A stretch of 64,000 bases of DNA from Chryseobacterium indologenes. Its GTDB lineage: Bacteria > Bacteroidota > Bacteroidia > Flavobacteriales > Weeksellaceae. The stretch lies in assembly GCA_016025055.1 (NCBI GenBank), contig CP065590.1, positions 2,046,001-2,110,000 of the forward strand. The letters are read 5' to 3'. Position 1 is the first letter of the stretch. Each line of letters begins with the position of its first letter. The position numbers and the translations under genes were made by a program. Below are positions 50,765 to 60,131 of the stretch, one piece after another. Under the pieces are notes generated by a model. It was not told the origin of the DNA and searched no databases. It was given only the letters and a program-made list of their open reading frames with translations.

Positions 50765-52747
50765 ATGGAAAAATGCTGTAGTACAACCCCGGAAAAACCA
50801 GATACAAAAGGACACCAACATAATCATTCAGAAGGAGACGGACACGACCATGACGGTCATGATCACTCTCATGATTCAGGAGATCAGACTGTTTTTCAGA
50901 TGTTTCTCCCGGCGATTATATCCTTTGCGCTTCTGTTGATAGGAATTGCTTTTGATAATTATATAAAACCTTCATGGTTTGCAGGTTGGGTACGTTTAGT
51001 ATGGTATTTGGCGGCTTACATTCCTGTAGGTCTTCCCGTATTGAAAGATGCTTATAAAAGTATTATCAAAGGAGATGTCTTTTCAGAATTCTTTTTGATG
51101 AGTATTGCTACCATTGGCGCTTTTATTATCGGAGAATATCCTGAAGGAGTAGCGGTAATGCTTTTCTATGCCGTAGGAGAAGTCTTCCAGACTATGGCAG
51201 TTTCCAGAGCAAAAGGAAATATAAAAGCATTGCTTGATCAGCGTCCCGATGAGGTAACAATTATCGAAAACAACCAGCCTAAAACGATTAAAGCAAAAGA
51301 AGCCGGAATAGGAGATACCATCCAGCTGAAACCAGGTGAAAAACTTGCGCTGGACGGAGAACTGCTTTCAGATTCAGCCTCATTTAACACGGCTGCATTG
51401 ACCGGTGAAAGTAAGCCTGACACCAAAAATAAAGGCGAAGCAGTACTCGCAGGGATGATCAATATGAACAGTATTGCCCTTGTGAAGATTACCACAGCCT
51501 ATGAAGACAGTAAATTAAGTAAAATATTAGAACTGGTTCAGAACGCAACAGCCCAAAAAGCTCCTACAGAATTATTTATCAGAAAATTTGCAAAGGTATA
51601 TACACCCATTGTTGTGATGCTTGCTATCGGAATCTGTTTATTACCGTATTTCTTTGTCAGTGATTATCAATTCAGAGATTGGTTATACAGAGCATTGATC
51701 TTCCTGGTAATTTCTTGCCCTTGTGCATTGGTAATTTCCATCCCGTTAGGATATTTTGGAGGAATCGGAGCTGCCAGCCGAAATGGTATTCTGTTTAAAG
51801 GAAGTAATTTCCTGGACGCCATTGCAGAAATTCAGAATGTCGTGATGGACAAGACCGGAACCATGACAGAAGGGGTCTTCAAAGTTCAGGAAGTAACCAT
51901 TGCTCCTGAATTTAATAAAGATGAAATCCTTCAGCTGGTGAATGTTCTTGAAAGCAAAAGTACCCACCCTGTGGCAACAGCCATACATAATTATGTAGGA
52001 GATATCAACTATTCCATCCCATTGGAAAATGTGGAAGAAATAGCTGGCCATGGACTGAAAGCTACCGTTAACGGGAAAGAACTTTTAGTCGGGAACTTTA
52101 AATTAATGGACAAATTCAATATCAGCTATGATATTAATCATGCCAATATTGTATATACTGTCATTGCTGTGGCCTACGATAAAAAATTCGCAGGATACAT
52201 TACCATTGCAGACAGTATCAAAGAAGATGCAAAAATAACGGTGGATAATCTGCATAAGATGAATGTAAAGGCTACCATGCTGAGTGGTGACAAGAGCACT
52301 GTAGTAAAATATGTGGCAGACCAGCTGGGTATTGATAATGCGTTCGGAGATCTTTTACCGGAAGATAAAGTGAATAAAGTAAAAGAAATCAAAACCAAAA
52401 ACCAGACCGTAGCTTTCGTTGGAGATGGTGTGAATGATGCGCCGGTAGTCGCTTTAAGTGATGTAGGAATTGCCATGGGCGGTTTAGGAAGTGATGCTAC
52501 CATTGAAACTGCCGACGTAGTGATTCAGGATGATAAACCAAGTAAAATCCCAATGGCCATCAATATCGGTAAACAGACTAAAAAAATCGTTTGGCAGAAT
52601 ATTATTTTAGCTTTTGCCGTAAAAGCAGTAGTGTTGGTTCTGGGAGCCGGAGGTCTTGCCACCATGTGGGAGGCAGTGTTTGCGGATGTTGGTGTGGCGC
52701 TTTTAGCGATTTTAAATGCAGTAAGAATTCAGAGAATGAAGTTCTAA
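50765..52747 (+). CDS. Zn/Cd/Pb-exporting P1B-type ATPase
   Basis: A 660-residue heavy-metal P-type ATPase. The N-terminus is not an HMA domain but a His/Asp-rich stretch (HNHSEGDGHDHDGHDHSHD), likely a metal-binding tail. The membrane motif CPCALVISIP (CPC near residue 318) and the C-terminal LGAGGLATMWEAVFADVG are those of subgroup P1B-2 (Zn, Cd, Pb). Also seen are TGES, DKTGTMTEG (phosphorylated Asp near 362) and GDGVNDAP. It is driven by a palindrome-controlled promoter and ended by the hairpin at 52822. Confidence 0.95.
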   Translation: MEKCCSTTPEKPDTKGHQHNHSEGDGHDHDGHDHSHDSGDQTVFQMFLPAIISFALLLIGIAFDNYIKPSWFAGWVRLVWYLAAYIPVGLPVLKDAYKSIIKGDVFSEFFLMSIATIGAFIIGEYPEGVAVMLFYAVGEVFQTMAVSRAKGNIKALLDQRPDEVTIIENNQPKTIKAKEAGIGDTIQLKPGEKLALDGELLSDSASFNTAALTGESKPDTKNKGEAVLAGMINMNSIALVKITTAYEDSKLSKILELVQNATAQKAPTELFIRKFAKVYTPIVVMLAIGICLLPYFFVSDYQFRDWLYRALIFLVISCPCALVISIPLGYFGGIGAASRNGILFKGSNFLDAIAEIQNVVMDKTGTMTEGVFKVQEVTIAPEFNKDEILQLVNVLESKSTHPVATAIHNYVGDINYSIPLENVEEIAGHGLKATVNGKELLVGNFKLMDKFNISYDINHANIVYTVIAVAYDKKFAGYITIADSIKEDAKITVDNLHKMNVKATMLSGDKSTVVKYVADQLGIDNAFGDLLPEDKVNKVKEIKTKNQTVAFVGDGVNDAPVVALSDVGIAMGGLGSDATIETADVVIQDDKPSKIPMAINIGKQTKKIVWQNIILAFAVKAVVLVLGAGGLATMWEAVFADVGVALLAILNAVRIQRMKF

Positions 52748-52821
52748 GTAGCCAAAAAGGCAGAAAATAAAGATGGCAGATTAATTGCAGGAAATAATAA
52801 ACATACGACTAAATTATATTG

Positions 52822-52859
52822 AAAAAGCTCTGCTGAATACTGTTCAGTGGAGCTTTTTT
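52822..52859 (+). terminator. Rho-independent terminator after the P-type ATPase
   Basis: AAAAGCTC...CTGAA / TTCAG...GAGCTTTT stem followed by T residues. A close copy on the opposite strand stands at 52989-53024. Confidence 0.85.
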
Positions 52860-52988
52860 ATGCCACGAATTCACGAATAGCATCTATGTGCCTATGTGAT
52901 ACCATCAATTTTTACCACATAGGCTTTTAATTTTCTCAATATTGTTTTGACTTGTCTTTGTGCGTCCCCAAAAACATAAGTGATAAAG

Positions 52989-53024
52989 AAAAAGCTCTGC
53001 TGATGCTGTTCAACAGAGCTTTTA
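52989..53024 (-). terminator. Rho-independent terminator of the minus-strand gene 53053-53288
   Basis: AAAAGCTCTG / CAGAGCTTTT inverted repeat with T run in the minus-strand sense. The 130 bp between it and 52859 show no gene. Confidence 0.75.
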
Positions 53025-53052
53025 TTAACAAGATTAAATTGTATAAAAGAAA

Positions 53053-53288
53053 CTAATTTTTTTGATAGAGAAACCAAACACCTTCTATCTGAGGATTGGG
53101 ACATATTTCTGTAAAACTTACGCTTTCCAACAATGCAATTTGCTGTGTATCTTCAGCAGTCGCCGTTCTTATTTGATCACGGTAAGGTCTTGTATTCAAA
53201 GGTCGCAATAATATCAATTTGGTGACAGATACAGTTTTGTTATTTTTATAGGTAACAGTTTAATTACAGCTTTATCAAAAGAGGACAT
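53053..53288 (-). CDS. Small hypothetical protein, one frameshift
   Basis: Read with one extra base at T run 53243-53247, this gives a 78-residue protein beginning MSSFDKAVIKLLPIKNNKTV and containing LILLRPLNTRPYRDQIRTA and ICPNPQIEGVWFLYQKN. Without the repair only a 24-codon start and a startless 3' frame remain. The coherent translation across the break supports a real gene. I do not recognise the family. It is convergent with the ATPase gene and has its own terminator at 52989. Confidence 0.55.
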
Positions 53289-53304
53289 TAAAAAACATCA
53301 ATGA

Positions 53305-53319
53305 CATTCATCATGAATG
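53305..53319. promoter_or_regulatory. Palindrome upstream of the copper-handling genes
   Basis: CATTCAT-C-ATGAATG is a perfect 7+7 inverted repeat between the divergent genes 53053-53288 and 53369-53731. A TATATTTG box follows at 53344-53351. It could be a repressor or activator site; I found no second copy. Confidence 0.4.
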
Positions 53320-53368
53320 AAGCGGAAAACAATTTTGAAGTAGTATATTTGTAACACAGAATCTATCG

Positions 53369-53731
53369 TTGAGGTTATTAATTTCCATATTTATTATTTT
53401 CACTGTTGCAGTACGCCCCGTGTTGCCACTGGTAAATTATGCCGTCAACTATGACTATATTGTAAAGAATCTTTGTGAGAACAGGAATATTCCGCAGTCT
53501 ACCTGTAAAGGGAAATGCTATGTGGAAAAAGAACTGGCAAAGACAGAAAAACAATCCACCGGCTCTCAAAATATCAAGATTGCAGGATTAGATGTGTTTC
53601 TTTCTCACGACATATTTTCCTTTACAGATAAAGACGAAATGGGGTCCCGGATAAAAATAACAGACTCCAATTATTCTGACTCTCATACTACAGAATACTT
53701 TTCCCGCGTATTCCATCCTCCGTTAGTTTAA
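53369..53731 (+). CDS. Small exported CxGKC-motif protein (copy 1)
   Basis: A 120-residue protein with an N-terminal hydrophobic segment (LLISIFIIFTVAVRPVLPL). The conserved core is YAVNYDYIVKNLC, then CKGKCYVEKELAK. The same core occurs in 55669-56040, so the two are paralogues. The TTG at 53369 is taken as start because it aligns with the ATG of the paralogue. Three Cys in a CxxxxxxxxxxCxGKC-like pattern suggest metal or disulfide chemistry in the periplasm; no known function is recognised. It opens the YHS-SCO gene group. Confidence 0.65.
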   Translation: MRLLISIFIIFTVAVRPVLPLVNYAVNYDYIVKNLCENRNIPQSTCKGKCYVEKELAKTEKQSTGSQNIKIAGLDVFLSHDIFSFTDKDEMGSRIKITDSNYSDSHTTEYFSRVFHPPLV

Positions 53732-53881
53732 AACATGTAATTAAAACTAAGTTTTTAGTTCTTTTGGATCGGTCCGGATATGCCTACAGGTAACATTCTG
53801 ATCTTACTCAATAGCCAACTTGGTTTAAGCGCGATGTATATTTTATCTAACAGTATCATTAATTTCAATTGTAATATCAAA

Positions 53882-54157
53882 ATGAAATCACCTATTATTT
53901 TGGCAGTTGTACTGTCAATATCCCTGTTTTCCTGCGCGAAAGAAACACCGCAGGTAAAGCATAAATCCCATATGGCTTCTTCAAAGGAAAATATGAAGAA
54001 TGTACAGGTGGTGAATGAAGAAGATCCGATCTGTCATATGAAAACGGCAAACTTCCTTAAAGATACAGCAGTCTATAAAAATAAAACTTACGGCTTCTGT
54101 AGTTCTTACTGTAAAGACGAATTCAAAAAAAATCCTGAGAGCTATGCCCAAAAGTAA
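53882..54157 (+). CDS. YHS-domain lipoprotein
   Basis: A 91-residue lipoprotein with lipobox SLFSCAKE. It is followed by a Lys/Met/His-rich linker (KHKSHMASSKENMK) and a YHS domain, EEDPICHMKTANFLKDTAVY then YGFCSSYCKDEFKKNPESYA. YHS domains bind metals through Cys residues and are common in copper chaperones and exporters. A longer in-frame start at 53780 would bury the signal peptide, so the ATG at 53882 is preferred. It overlaps the SCO gene by 14 bp. Confidence 0.85.
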   Translation: MKSPIILAVVLSISLFSCAKETPQVKHKSHMASSKENMKNVQVVNEEDPICHMKTANFLKDTAVYKNKTYGFCSSYCKDEFKKNPESYAQK

Positions 54158-54821
54158 GCCAAATAATAATAAAACTAAAATCATAATTCCTATTGCGGTT
54201 ATTGCCTTACTTTTCCTGGGGATTGGAGTAGGAATGAGCTATTTTGAGAAAAACCTCTATACGGTAATGAAAGTCCCCGATTTTGAACTTACAGATCAGA
54301 ATAATAAAAAAATAACCAATAGGGATATGCTGGGGAAAGTATATCTGGTAGAGTTTTTCTTTAGCAAATGCCCTACGATATGCCCCGTTATGAATACCAA
54401 TATGAAGGCCGTTCAGAATCAGATTAACAATCCGGATTTTGGTATTATCTCTATCAGTATTGATCCTGAAAATGATACTCCTGCAGCTTTACAAGAACAT
54501 GCCAAAAGAATTGGAGCCACATCTCCCAACTGGCACTTTCTGACAGGAGACAGAACGTATATCGGAAATCTTGCCGATAAATTTAATATCTACGTCGGAG
54601 ATCAGGAAGATGAAGGGGAAAGCCTTAATCATAGTGGCATGATTGCTCTGGTAGATCAGGAAGGGAATATCCGATGCAGATACAATAAAGATAATATGCC
54701 TATATTGTACTACTCTGGACTGAATTATGATGATCCGGAAGGAAAAACTCCCAAACTGAATGGGAAGTATCATCCTGATCGCGAAATTCTGATTGAGGAT
54801 ATTAAAAAATTATTGAAGTAA
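54144..54821 (+). CDS. SCO1/SenC-family copper chaperone
   Basis: A 225-residue membrane-anchored thioredoxin-fold protein. One N-terminal helix (IIIPIAVIALLFLGIGVGM) is followed by FFFSKCPTICPVM, the CxxxC copper site (Cys76, Cys80), ISIDPENDTP, and NHSGMIALVD supplying the conserved His. SCO proteins deliver copper to cytochrome oxidase CuA or act as thiol reductases. The 14-bp overlap with the YHS lipoprotein gene indicates translational coupling. Confidence 0.92.
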   Translation: MPKSKPNNNKTKIIIPIAVIALLFLGIGVGMSYFEKNLYTVMKVPDFELTDQNNKKITNRDMLGKVYLVEFFFSKCPTICPVMNTNMKAVQNQINNPDFGIISISIDPENDTPAALQEHAKRIGATSPNWHFLTGDRTYIGNLADKFNIYVGDQEDEGESLNHSGMIALVDQEGNIRCRYNKDNMPILYYSGLNYDDPEGKTPKLNGKYHPDREILIEDIKKLLK

Positions 54822-54987
54822 GAGTAGGAACAAAGGAAGAGGGAAGACGGAGGTATTGATCGTTCATCAAAGGAATTATAGTGACTTGGTTTCATTTAAC
54901 GAGATAAAAAAGATGTACATGTGTTCCGTCTTCGAGCTTCATGCCTCACCCGCAGAATAATATTGTTTAACCATACAACAAAACGTT

Positions 54988-55663
54988 ATGAAGATTTTAA
55001 AAATAGCTGCTCTAGGTGCAGTTTTAGCGGCTCAGTTTACCTTTGCCCAATTTAAGCAAACCCCTTTGCCATACGCTTATAATGCGTTGGAAGGTTCTAT
55101 CGATGCACAAACGATGGAGATTCACTATTCAAAACACGGAGCTGCTTATGCTGCCAATTTGAATAAGGCGATCGCAGGAACTCCCCAGGAGAAACAAACT
55201 TTGCTTCAGATTCTTTCTGAAACGTCAAAGCTGAGTCCTGCGGTTAGAAATAATGCCGGCGGACACTACAATCATGAGCTTTTCTGGACGATCTTAACTC
55301 CTGAAAAAAATACCCAGCCTTCTGCAAAATTAGCTAAGGCTATTAATGAAACTTTTGGTAGTCTTGATGCTTTTAAAGAAAAAAATGAGCAAGGCAGGCG
55401 CAGACCGTTTCGGTTCAGGATGGGCATGGCTTTCTGTGGATAAAAACGGAAAACTATTCGTTTCATCAACTCCTAACCAGGATAACCCGTTGATGGATAT
55501 CGTGGAAGAGAAAGGAACTCCTATTTTAGGAATTGATGTCTGGGAGCATGCCTATTATCTTAAATACCAGAATAAAAGAGCGGATTATCTTTCGGCGATC
55601 TGGAATGTGCTGAACTGGAAAGAAGTAAGCAAAAGATATGACGATGCCTTAAGCAAGAAATAA
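54988..55663 (+). CDS. Secreted Fe/Mn superoxide dismutase, one frameshift
   Basis: With one base removed from the A run 55379-55385 this is a 224-residue SOD with a signal peptide (ending FTFAQF). Metal ligands are visible in [33 protein letters not shown] and [18 protein letters not shown]. As given, the frame leaves the SOD fold after AFKEK and ends at 55443; the second half is encoded in 55391-55663 with no loss of motifs. Mn and Fe forms cannot be separated here. The paralogous small gene starts 5 bp later. Confidence 0.9.
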
Positions 55664-55668
55664 ACCTT

Positions 55669-56040
55669 ATGAAATTATTTTACAGCATACTCTTTACCTG
55701 TTATATGGTGTTCAGACCTCTGATACCACTGGCTGAGTATGCTGTAAATTATGATTATATTGTCAATAGTCTCTGTGTCAATAAGAGCAAACCGGAGCTG
55801 CATTGTAACGGGAAATGTTACCTTGGCAAAGAGTTGGCAAAAGCAAACAGCGATCCAGAATCTACACCATTTAACAAAATAAAAAATTCAGGACAGAAAA
55901 TTCTCGATATCTATATTCTTCCTGATATTACAAAGGTGGCCATTACTGAAAAAATTCTATTTTTCAAAGGTACCTTCATTTACAAAACAGACTATTCTTT
56001 TCTGTTTCTGAAACACATTTTCAAACCACCGGTTTTTTAA
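55669..56040 (+). CDS. Small exported CxGKC-motif protein (copy 2)
   Basis: A 123-residue paralogue of 53369-53731. It has a hydrophobic N-terminus (LFYSILFTCYMVFRPLIPL), YAVNYDYIVNSLCVN, then CNGKCYLGKELAKAN. The tails after the core are unlike. It follows the SOD gene by 5 bp, so both are likely one transcript. Function unknown; location among copper genes suggests periplasmic metal or thiol chemistry. Confidence 0.65.
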   Translation: MKLFYSILFTCYMVFRPLIPLAEYAVNYDYIVNSLCVNKSKPELHCNGKCYLGKELAKANSDPESTPFNKIKNSGQKILDIYILPDITKVAITEKILFFKGTFIYKTDYSFLFLKHIFKPPVF

Positions 56041-56281
56041 ATTTCAACAATTCACTTATAGAAATTGAACTGCAAAAGTTTCAAAAGTTTACTTAGAATT
56101 TGTAAGTAAGTAAAATGTCGTGGGTAGAATGTTCACAAATTTTGAAAATATCTGATTTTTCAAAATTCACACGTGTGCATCTCAACCGTTTACTGACAGG
56201 CTTTATAGTAACTTACCTGTTATACAGCTTTTGTGCCTTTTGTGGTGAAAAAATCAAATCCATTTAATTTAAAAATCAACA

Positions 56282-57205
56282 ATGAAAATGTATCAATTTT
56301 TCATAATGGGTCTACTGTTGACGGTCGTTTCCTGTACTCTCGACAAAACAAATTATGAAGATGAAATCAACACAGCTGTTCCTGAACATTATGAATTTAA
56401 GGAAGCCGCTGCCATTACCAAAGAAGATTATACGATAAGCATTGAAGCATTGAACGGAACATTCTATCAGGGGTATAATGAAATCCGTGTGAAGATTCGC
56501 AATGCCCAGACCAAGGAGAATGCCAGTGTATCAGACATCACATTTTTACCTGTGATGACTAATGGCAACGGAAACAAGACCTCATGTCCTCATCGGTCTT
56601 CTCTGAACAGCCAGGCCGGTGGTCAATATTTTACCGGATACTCTGTGTTTACCAGTACAAGCAATGCAGGAAGAACCTGGAAGTTATATATGAGTTTTAC
56701 CGTGAATCAAAAGACTTATACGATAGATAAAGAAGTGACCGTGCAGGAGCAACCTAATAAAAACCTCAATATGACTTCATTTACAGGGAATGACGGAGAA
56801 CAATATTTTATTGCGCTTGTATCCCCTCAAAAACCACAGGTCGCAGAAAACAAACTGGTTGTCGGAATTTATAAATACAATCAACCTACCGCTTCAGAAG
56901 GAAGTTTTCCGGATCCGGCGCAATTTTCATACAGCGAGGTAAGTGGCTACACATTGCTGCTAGATCCAAGAATGCCGGAGCCTTCAATGGGAAATCACTC
57001 ATCACCGAATAATAAAGATTTGATCCAGGGAAATGACGGTTTGTATCATGGAGTGGTCAATTATACGATGACCGGAAACTGGACATTAAACTTCATTATG
57101 CTGAACCAGAACGGGAAAATCATTAAAGGAACTAAGGTTTCTACCGATTTTACGCCCGGTGTTGAAGGGGCGAAAAGTGAACTTTTTATCGATACTTTAT
57201 TCTAA
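56282..57205 (+). CDS. Lipoprotein with YtkA/FixH-like domains, possible copper binder
   Basis: A 307-residue lipoprotein (lipobox LTVVSCTL). It seems to hold two Ig-like beta domains. The second has DPRMPEPSMGNHSSPNN followed by YHGVVNYTMTGNWTLNFIM, the Met/His pattern of YtkA/FixH-like copper-associated domains. The first has SCPHRSS. It ends 4 bp before the TonB receptor, so it is part of that operon. By position it may pass copper between receptor and periplasm; that is inference. Before it, 56041-56281 shows no gene, only a CACACGTGTG palindrome at 56168. Confidence 0.75.
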   Translation: MKMYQFFIMGLLLTVVSCTLDKTNYEDEINTAVPEHYEFKEAAAITKEDYTISIEALNGTFYQGYNEIRVKIRNAQTKENASVSDITFLPVMTNGNGNKTSCPHRSSLNSQAGGQYFTGYSVFTSTSNAGRTWKLYMSFTVNQKTYTIDKEVTVQEQPNKNLNMTSFTGNDGEQYFIALVSPQKPQVAENKLVVGIYKYNQPTASEGSFPDPAQFSYSEVSGYTLLLDPRMPEPSMGNHSSPNNKDLIQGNDGLYHGVVNYTMTGNWTLNFIMLNQNGKIIKGTKVSTDFTPGVEGAKSELFIDTLF

Positions 57206-57209
57206 TTTC

Positions 57210-59189
57210 ATGAAACAATCAGGACTTATTTTTGTCTTTTTGGGTATGTTGCTCAATGCACAGCACAGACCGGTAAGCAAAGACAGTATTGCCCTTTTGG
57301 ATGAAATAAAAGTAAAAGGGGATCAAAAGAAAATTGAAACAAAAATGAAAATGGCTGTTTCAGTGGATGAATTTCTGGCATCTTCCGATAAGATAAGTTT
57401 TATCAAACGGGGAGCCTATGCCTGGGAACCCTTACTGAATAATATGAGTACGGAACGTTCTACAGTGACGATTGACGGGATGCATATTTTCGGGGCATGT
57501 ACAGATAAAATGGATCCGGTTACCTCTTATCTGGAGAGCAACAATCTTTCTTCTATTGATATAAAATCAGGACAGCAAGGAAGCATGCATGGAGCAACTA
57601 TTGCCGGAAGTATTGACCTGAAAAGGAAAAGCACTCCTTTCGGTCTTGAAAAAAAATGGGGTGGTGCCTACCAGACAGGTTTTGAGTTTAACAATAAACA
57701 GGCTTTTAATCTGGGATCTGTATCCTATTCAGGGAATAGATTTGTGATTGATGGAAGCATTTCTTACCGGAAAGCAGGGAATTATGATAATGGAAATGGT
57801 GATGAAGTAAAACATTCTCAATTTACCAAATTCAATACCGGATTAGGAGTTGCCTATAAAACAGGTCCTTTATCTTACCTACGCGTTGATGCTATTTTTG
57901 ATATGGCAAAAAATGTAGGATTTCCTGCATTGCCCATGGATTTATGGCTTTCCCGTGCTATGATTACCTCAGCTTCTTATAAACAATTGTATAAAGAAAG
58001 CCTGATCAAATCGTGGGATACTAAAATCTATTTCAATACCATAGAACATTATATGGACGATAGCAACCGACCGGAAAATCTTGTTCATATGGATATGCCA
58101 GGCTGGAGCACGACGTACGGGCTCGTTTCTACGGTGAATGTAAAGAAGGAAAGATATGCCTCCGAACTTCAGCTTAATGCGTATCATAATGTTTCGATTG
58201 CCGAAATGAGGATGTATCCGCAGGACCGGAGCAGGAGAACAATGTTTGCTTACTCCTGGCCCTGGGTGACGACACGGTTTATAGGGCTTTCCATGAATAA
58301 TGTATGGGATATTTCTGAGAATAGCCGACTCAATTTTGGCGGATCGCTGGGCCTGAATTATAATCAATCGAAGTATGCGGAATTCAACTGGATTTTTCAT
58401 CCGGGAGCACCACAGCAGAAAACGAGGATTCTGCCTGCTTTACATGCTGGATATCAGCTCAATGTAGATCAGTTTAATTTCTCTGTAGGAACGGGATATG
58501 GTCATAGAGCTCCTTCAGTTTCGGAGGGATATGGATATTATATCTACAACAGTTTTGACCGTTATGATTATATCGGAAATCCTGACTTAAAAAATGAAGT
58601 TTCCTATGAAAGCAATGCCAGTGCAGGTTTTAAAACTGATAAACTGAGTATTGAAGCGAAGGTGAACTATTTTTATATTCAGAATTACATCATCGGAAGG
58701 ATTTTAAGTTTGGGAAGTCCGATGAACTATCAGTCGGTGGGCGTGAAAGCCTACACTTCTCTGGATCATGCGACCCTCGTTAATTTGTCCCTGAATACTG
58801 CATATACTATTACCCCTGATTTACATTGGAAAGGAACATTAACGTATGCAAGAGGTAAGGATGATAAAGGGAAAAACCTGCCATTCATCCGCCCGCTGAG
58901 CTATCTGACCTCTCTCCATTTTATGCACCGTAATTTGGGATTTCAGACGTCTGTAAACGGAGATTTTCTCCAGATGAATTACAGCCCGGAATATGGAGAA
59001 GATGAGACCCCGGCGTTTACCGTATGGAATGTTTCGGTGGACTATACTTTCAGAATCAAACAATTTAAAACCGTTCTCCAGGTGGGAGCCGAAAATCTTT
59101 TAAACAAATATTACAGTACCTACGCAGATTGGGGAAATATTCCAAGGATGGGACGTAATGTTTTCACGGCTTTAAAATTCAGCTTTTAA
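57210..59189 (+). CDS. OprC/NosA-like copper TonB-dependent receptor
   Basis: A 659-residue TonB receptor with signal peptide (ending LLNAQ), plug (STVTIDGMHIFGACTDKMDP) and barrel ending FTALKFSF. The plug motif contains CxxxM (Cys97, Met101), and EHYMDD gives HxM (His280, Met282). These match in kind and in spacing (183 residues) the CxxxM-HxM copper site of Pseudomonas OprC. The ATG at 57210 starts the signal peptide; an earlier in-frame start at 57159 lies within the upstream gene and is not used. Copper import is therefore the most likely function. MbnP follows after 57 bp. Confidence 0.85.
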   Translation: MKQSGLIFVFLGMLLNAQHRPVSKDSIALLDEIKVKGDQKKIETKMKMAVSVDEFLASSDKISFIKRGAYAWEPLLNNMSTERSTVTIDGMHIFGACTDKMDPVTSYLESNNLSSIDIKSGQQGSMHGATIAGSIDLKRKSTPFGLEKKWGGAYQTGFEFNNKQAFNLGSVSYSGNRFVIDGSISYRKAGNYDNGNGDEVKHSQFTKFNTGLGVAYKTGPLSYLRVDAIFDMAKNVGFPALPMDLWLSRAMITSASYKQLYKESLIKSWDTKIYFNTIEHYMDDSNRPENLVHMDMPGWSTTYGLVSTVNVKKERYASELQLNAYHNVSIAEMRMYPQDRSRRTMFAYSWPWVTTRFIGLSMNNVWDISENSRLNFGGSLGLNYNQSKYAEFNWIFHPGAPQQKTRILPALHAGYQLNVDQFNFSVGTGYGHRAPSVSEGYGYYIYNSFDRYDYIGNPDLKNEVSYESNASAGFKTDKLSIEAKVNYFYIQNYIIGRILSLGSPMNYQSVGVKAYTSLDHATLVNLSLNTAYTITPDLHWKGTLTYARGKDDKGKNLPFIRPLSYLTSLHFMHRNLGFQTSVNGDFLQMNYSPEYGEDETPAFTVWNVSVDYTFRIKQFKTVLQVGAENLLNKYYSTYADWGNIPRMGRNVFTALKFSF

Positions 59190-59246
59190 GCAAAAACAAG
59201 GATTTGGTCCTATTACTATAAAATAACAACATTAAAATTTACAACA

Positions 59247-60113
59247 ATGCAACATTTAAAAAAATACCTTTTATTATCAGCTTTTACCTTAGGATTAACT
59301 TCTTGTCAGAACAGCGATGATAATCCTGTCGCCAATAATGTCACCCTGGAATTCAATAATACATTCAAGAGCCAGACGATTGTGCTGGGAGATGCCACCT
59401 CAGGTAAAGCTACCGTAAACATTTCTGCGGAAGGACAGGTGCATCAGTTCTCGGAATTGAAATATGTCATCAGTAATATCCGACTTATCAAAGCCAATGG
59501 TGATGAAATTCCCTATCACATTAATGATCTTGACCAGGGAGCTACCGTAGTAGATCAGTCTAAACCCGAAACACTTCGTTACCTGCTGAGTAACATTCCT
59601 GCGGGAGAATATAAAAAGATTAAGCTCGGTCTTGGGGTTAAAAAAGAAATAAATGTGCTGGACCAGGTGAAATTTCCCAAGTTCTATGCGATGGCCGGTT
59701 CCAATGATACTCAAATGATGTGGGAATGGGGAGCAGGATATCGTTTTACAAAAATTGAAGGATTTTACGGGACAGATCATAAACAATTGTCTATTCACAC
59801 AGGAAGTACAATCAAAGGAACCCAAGGAAACTATACACAGGGAGTAGATGCCTACAGAGAAGTTATTCTGGATCTTCCCAAAGTAGCAGTTGTAGATGCT
59901 AAAGCTCCAAAAATCACTATTAAAGCAGATTTTGATAAATTATTAACCGGAAAAACCAACACCATTCTCTTAACCACTGGTACCGGAATGGACGGTAATG
60001 CGACTCCAAATATCCACACTGCCAATCAAATGGTGAAATTTGTTGATAATTTAGGAGGAAACGGTTCAAGTGACATTTCGGGAATGTTTTCCGTAACTAC
60101 TGTCGAAAACTAG
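59247..60113 (+). CDS. mbnP: MbnP-family copper-binding lipoprotein
   Basis: A 288-residue lipoprotein (lipobox GLTSCQNS) of the MbnP family: LEFNNTF, FSELKYVISNIRL, SNIPAGEYKKIKLGLGV and MMWEWGAGYRFTKIEG (Trp159, Trp161). In characterised MbnP proteins a Trp is oxidised to kynurenine by the partner diheme protein MbnH and helps bind copper. MbnH is encoded 18 bp downstream. The tandem supports a periplasmic or surface copper-binding role. Which Trp would be modified cannot be read from sequence alone. Confidence 0.87.
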   Translation: MQHLKKYLLLSAFTLGLTSCQNSDDNPVANNVTLEFNNTFKSQTIVLGDATSGKATVNISAEGQVHQFSELKYVISNIRLIKANGDEIPYHINDLDQGATVVDQSKPETLRYLLSNIPAGEYKKIKLGLGVKKEINVLDQVKFPKFYAMAGSNDTQMMWEWGAGYRFTKIEGFYGTDHKQLSIHTGSTIKGTQGNYTQGVDAYREVILDLPKVAVVDAKAPKITIKADFDKLLTGKTNTILLTTGTGMDGNATPNIHTANQMVKFVDNLGGNGSSDISGMFSVTTVEN

Positions 60114-60131
60114 ATTTTTCCTTTTTAACCT

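Noticed and set aside
55346..55663. Separate small gene for the SOD C-terminal half
   Set aside because: It lacks a signal peptide and metal ligands from the first half; removing one A at 55379-55385 joins it to the upstream frame.
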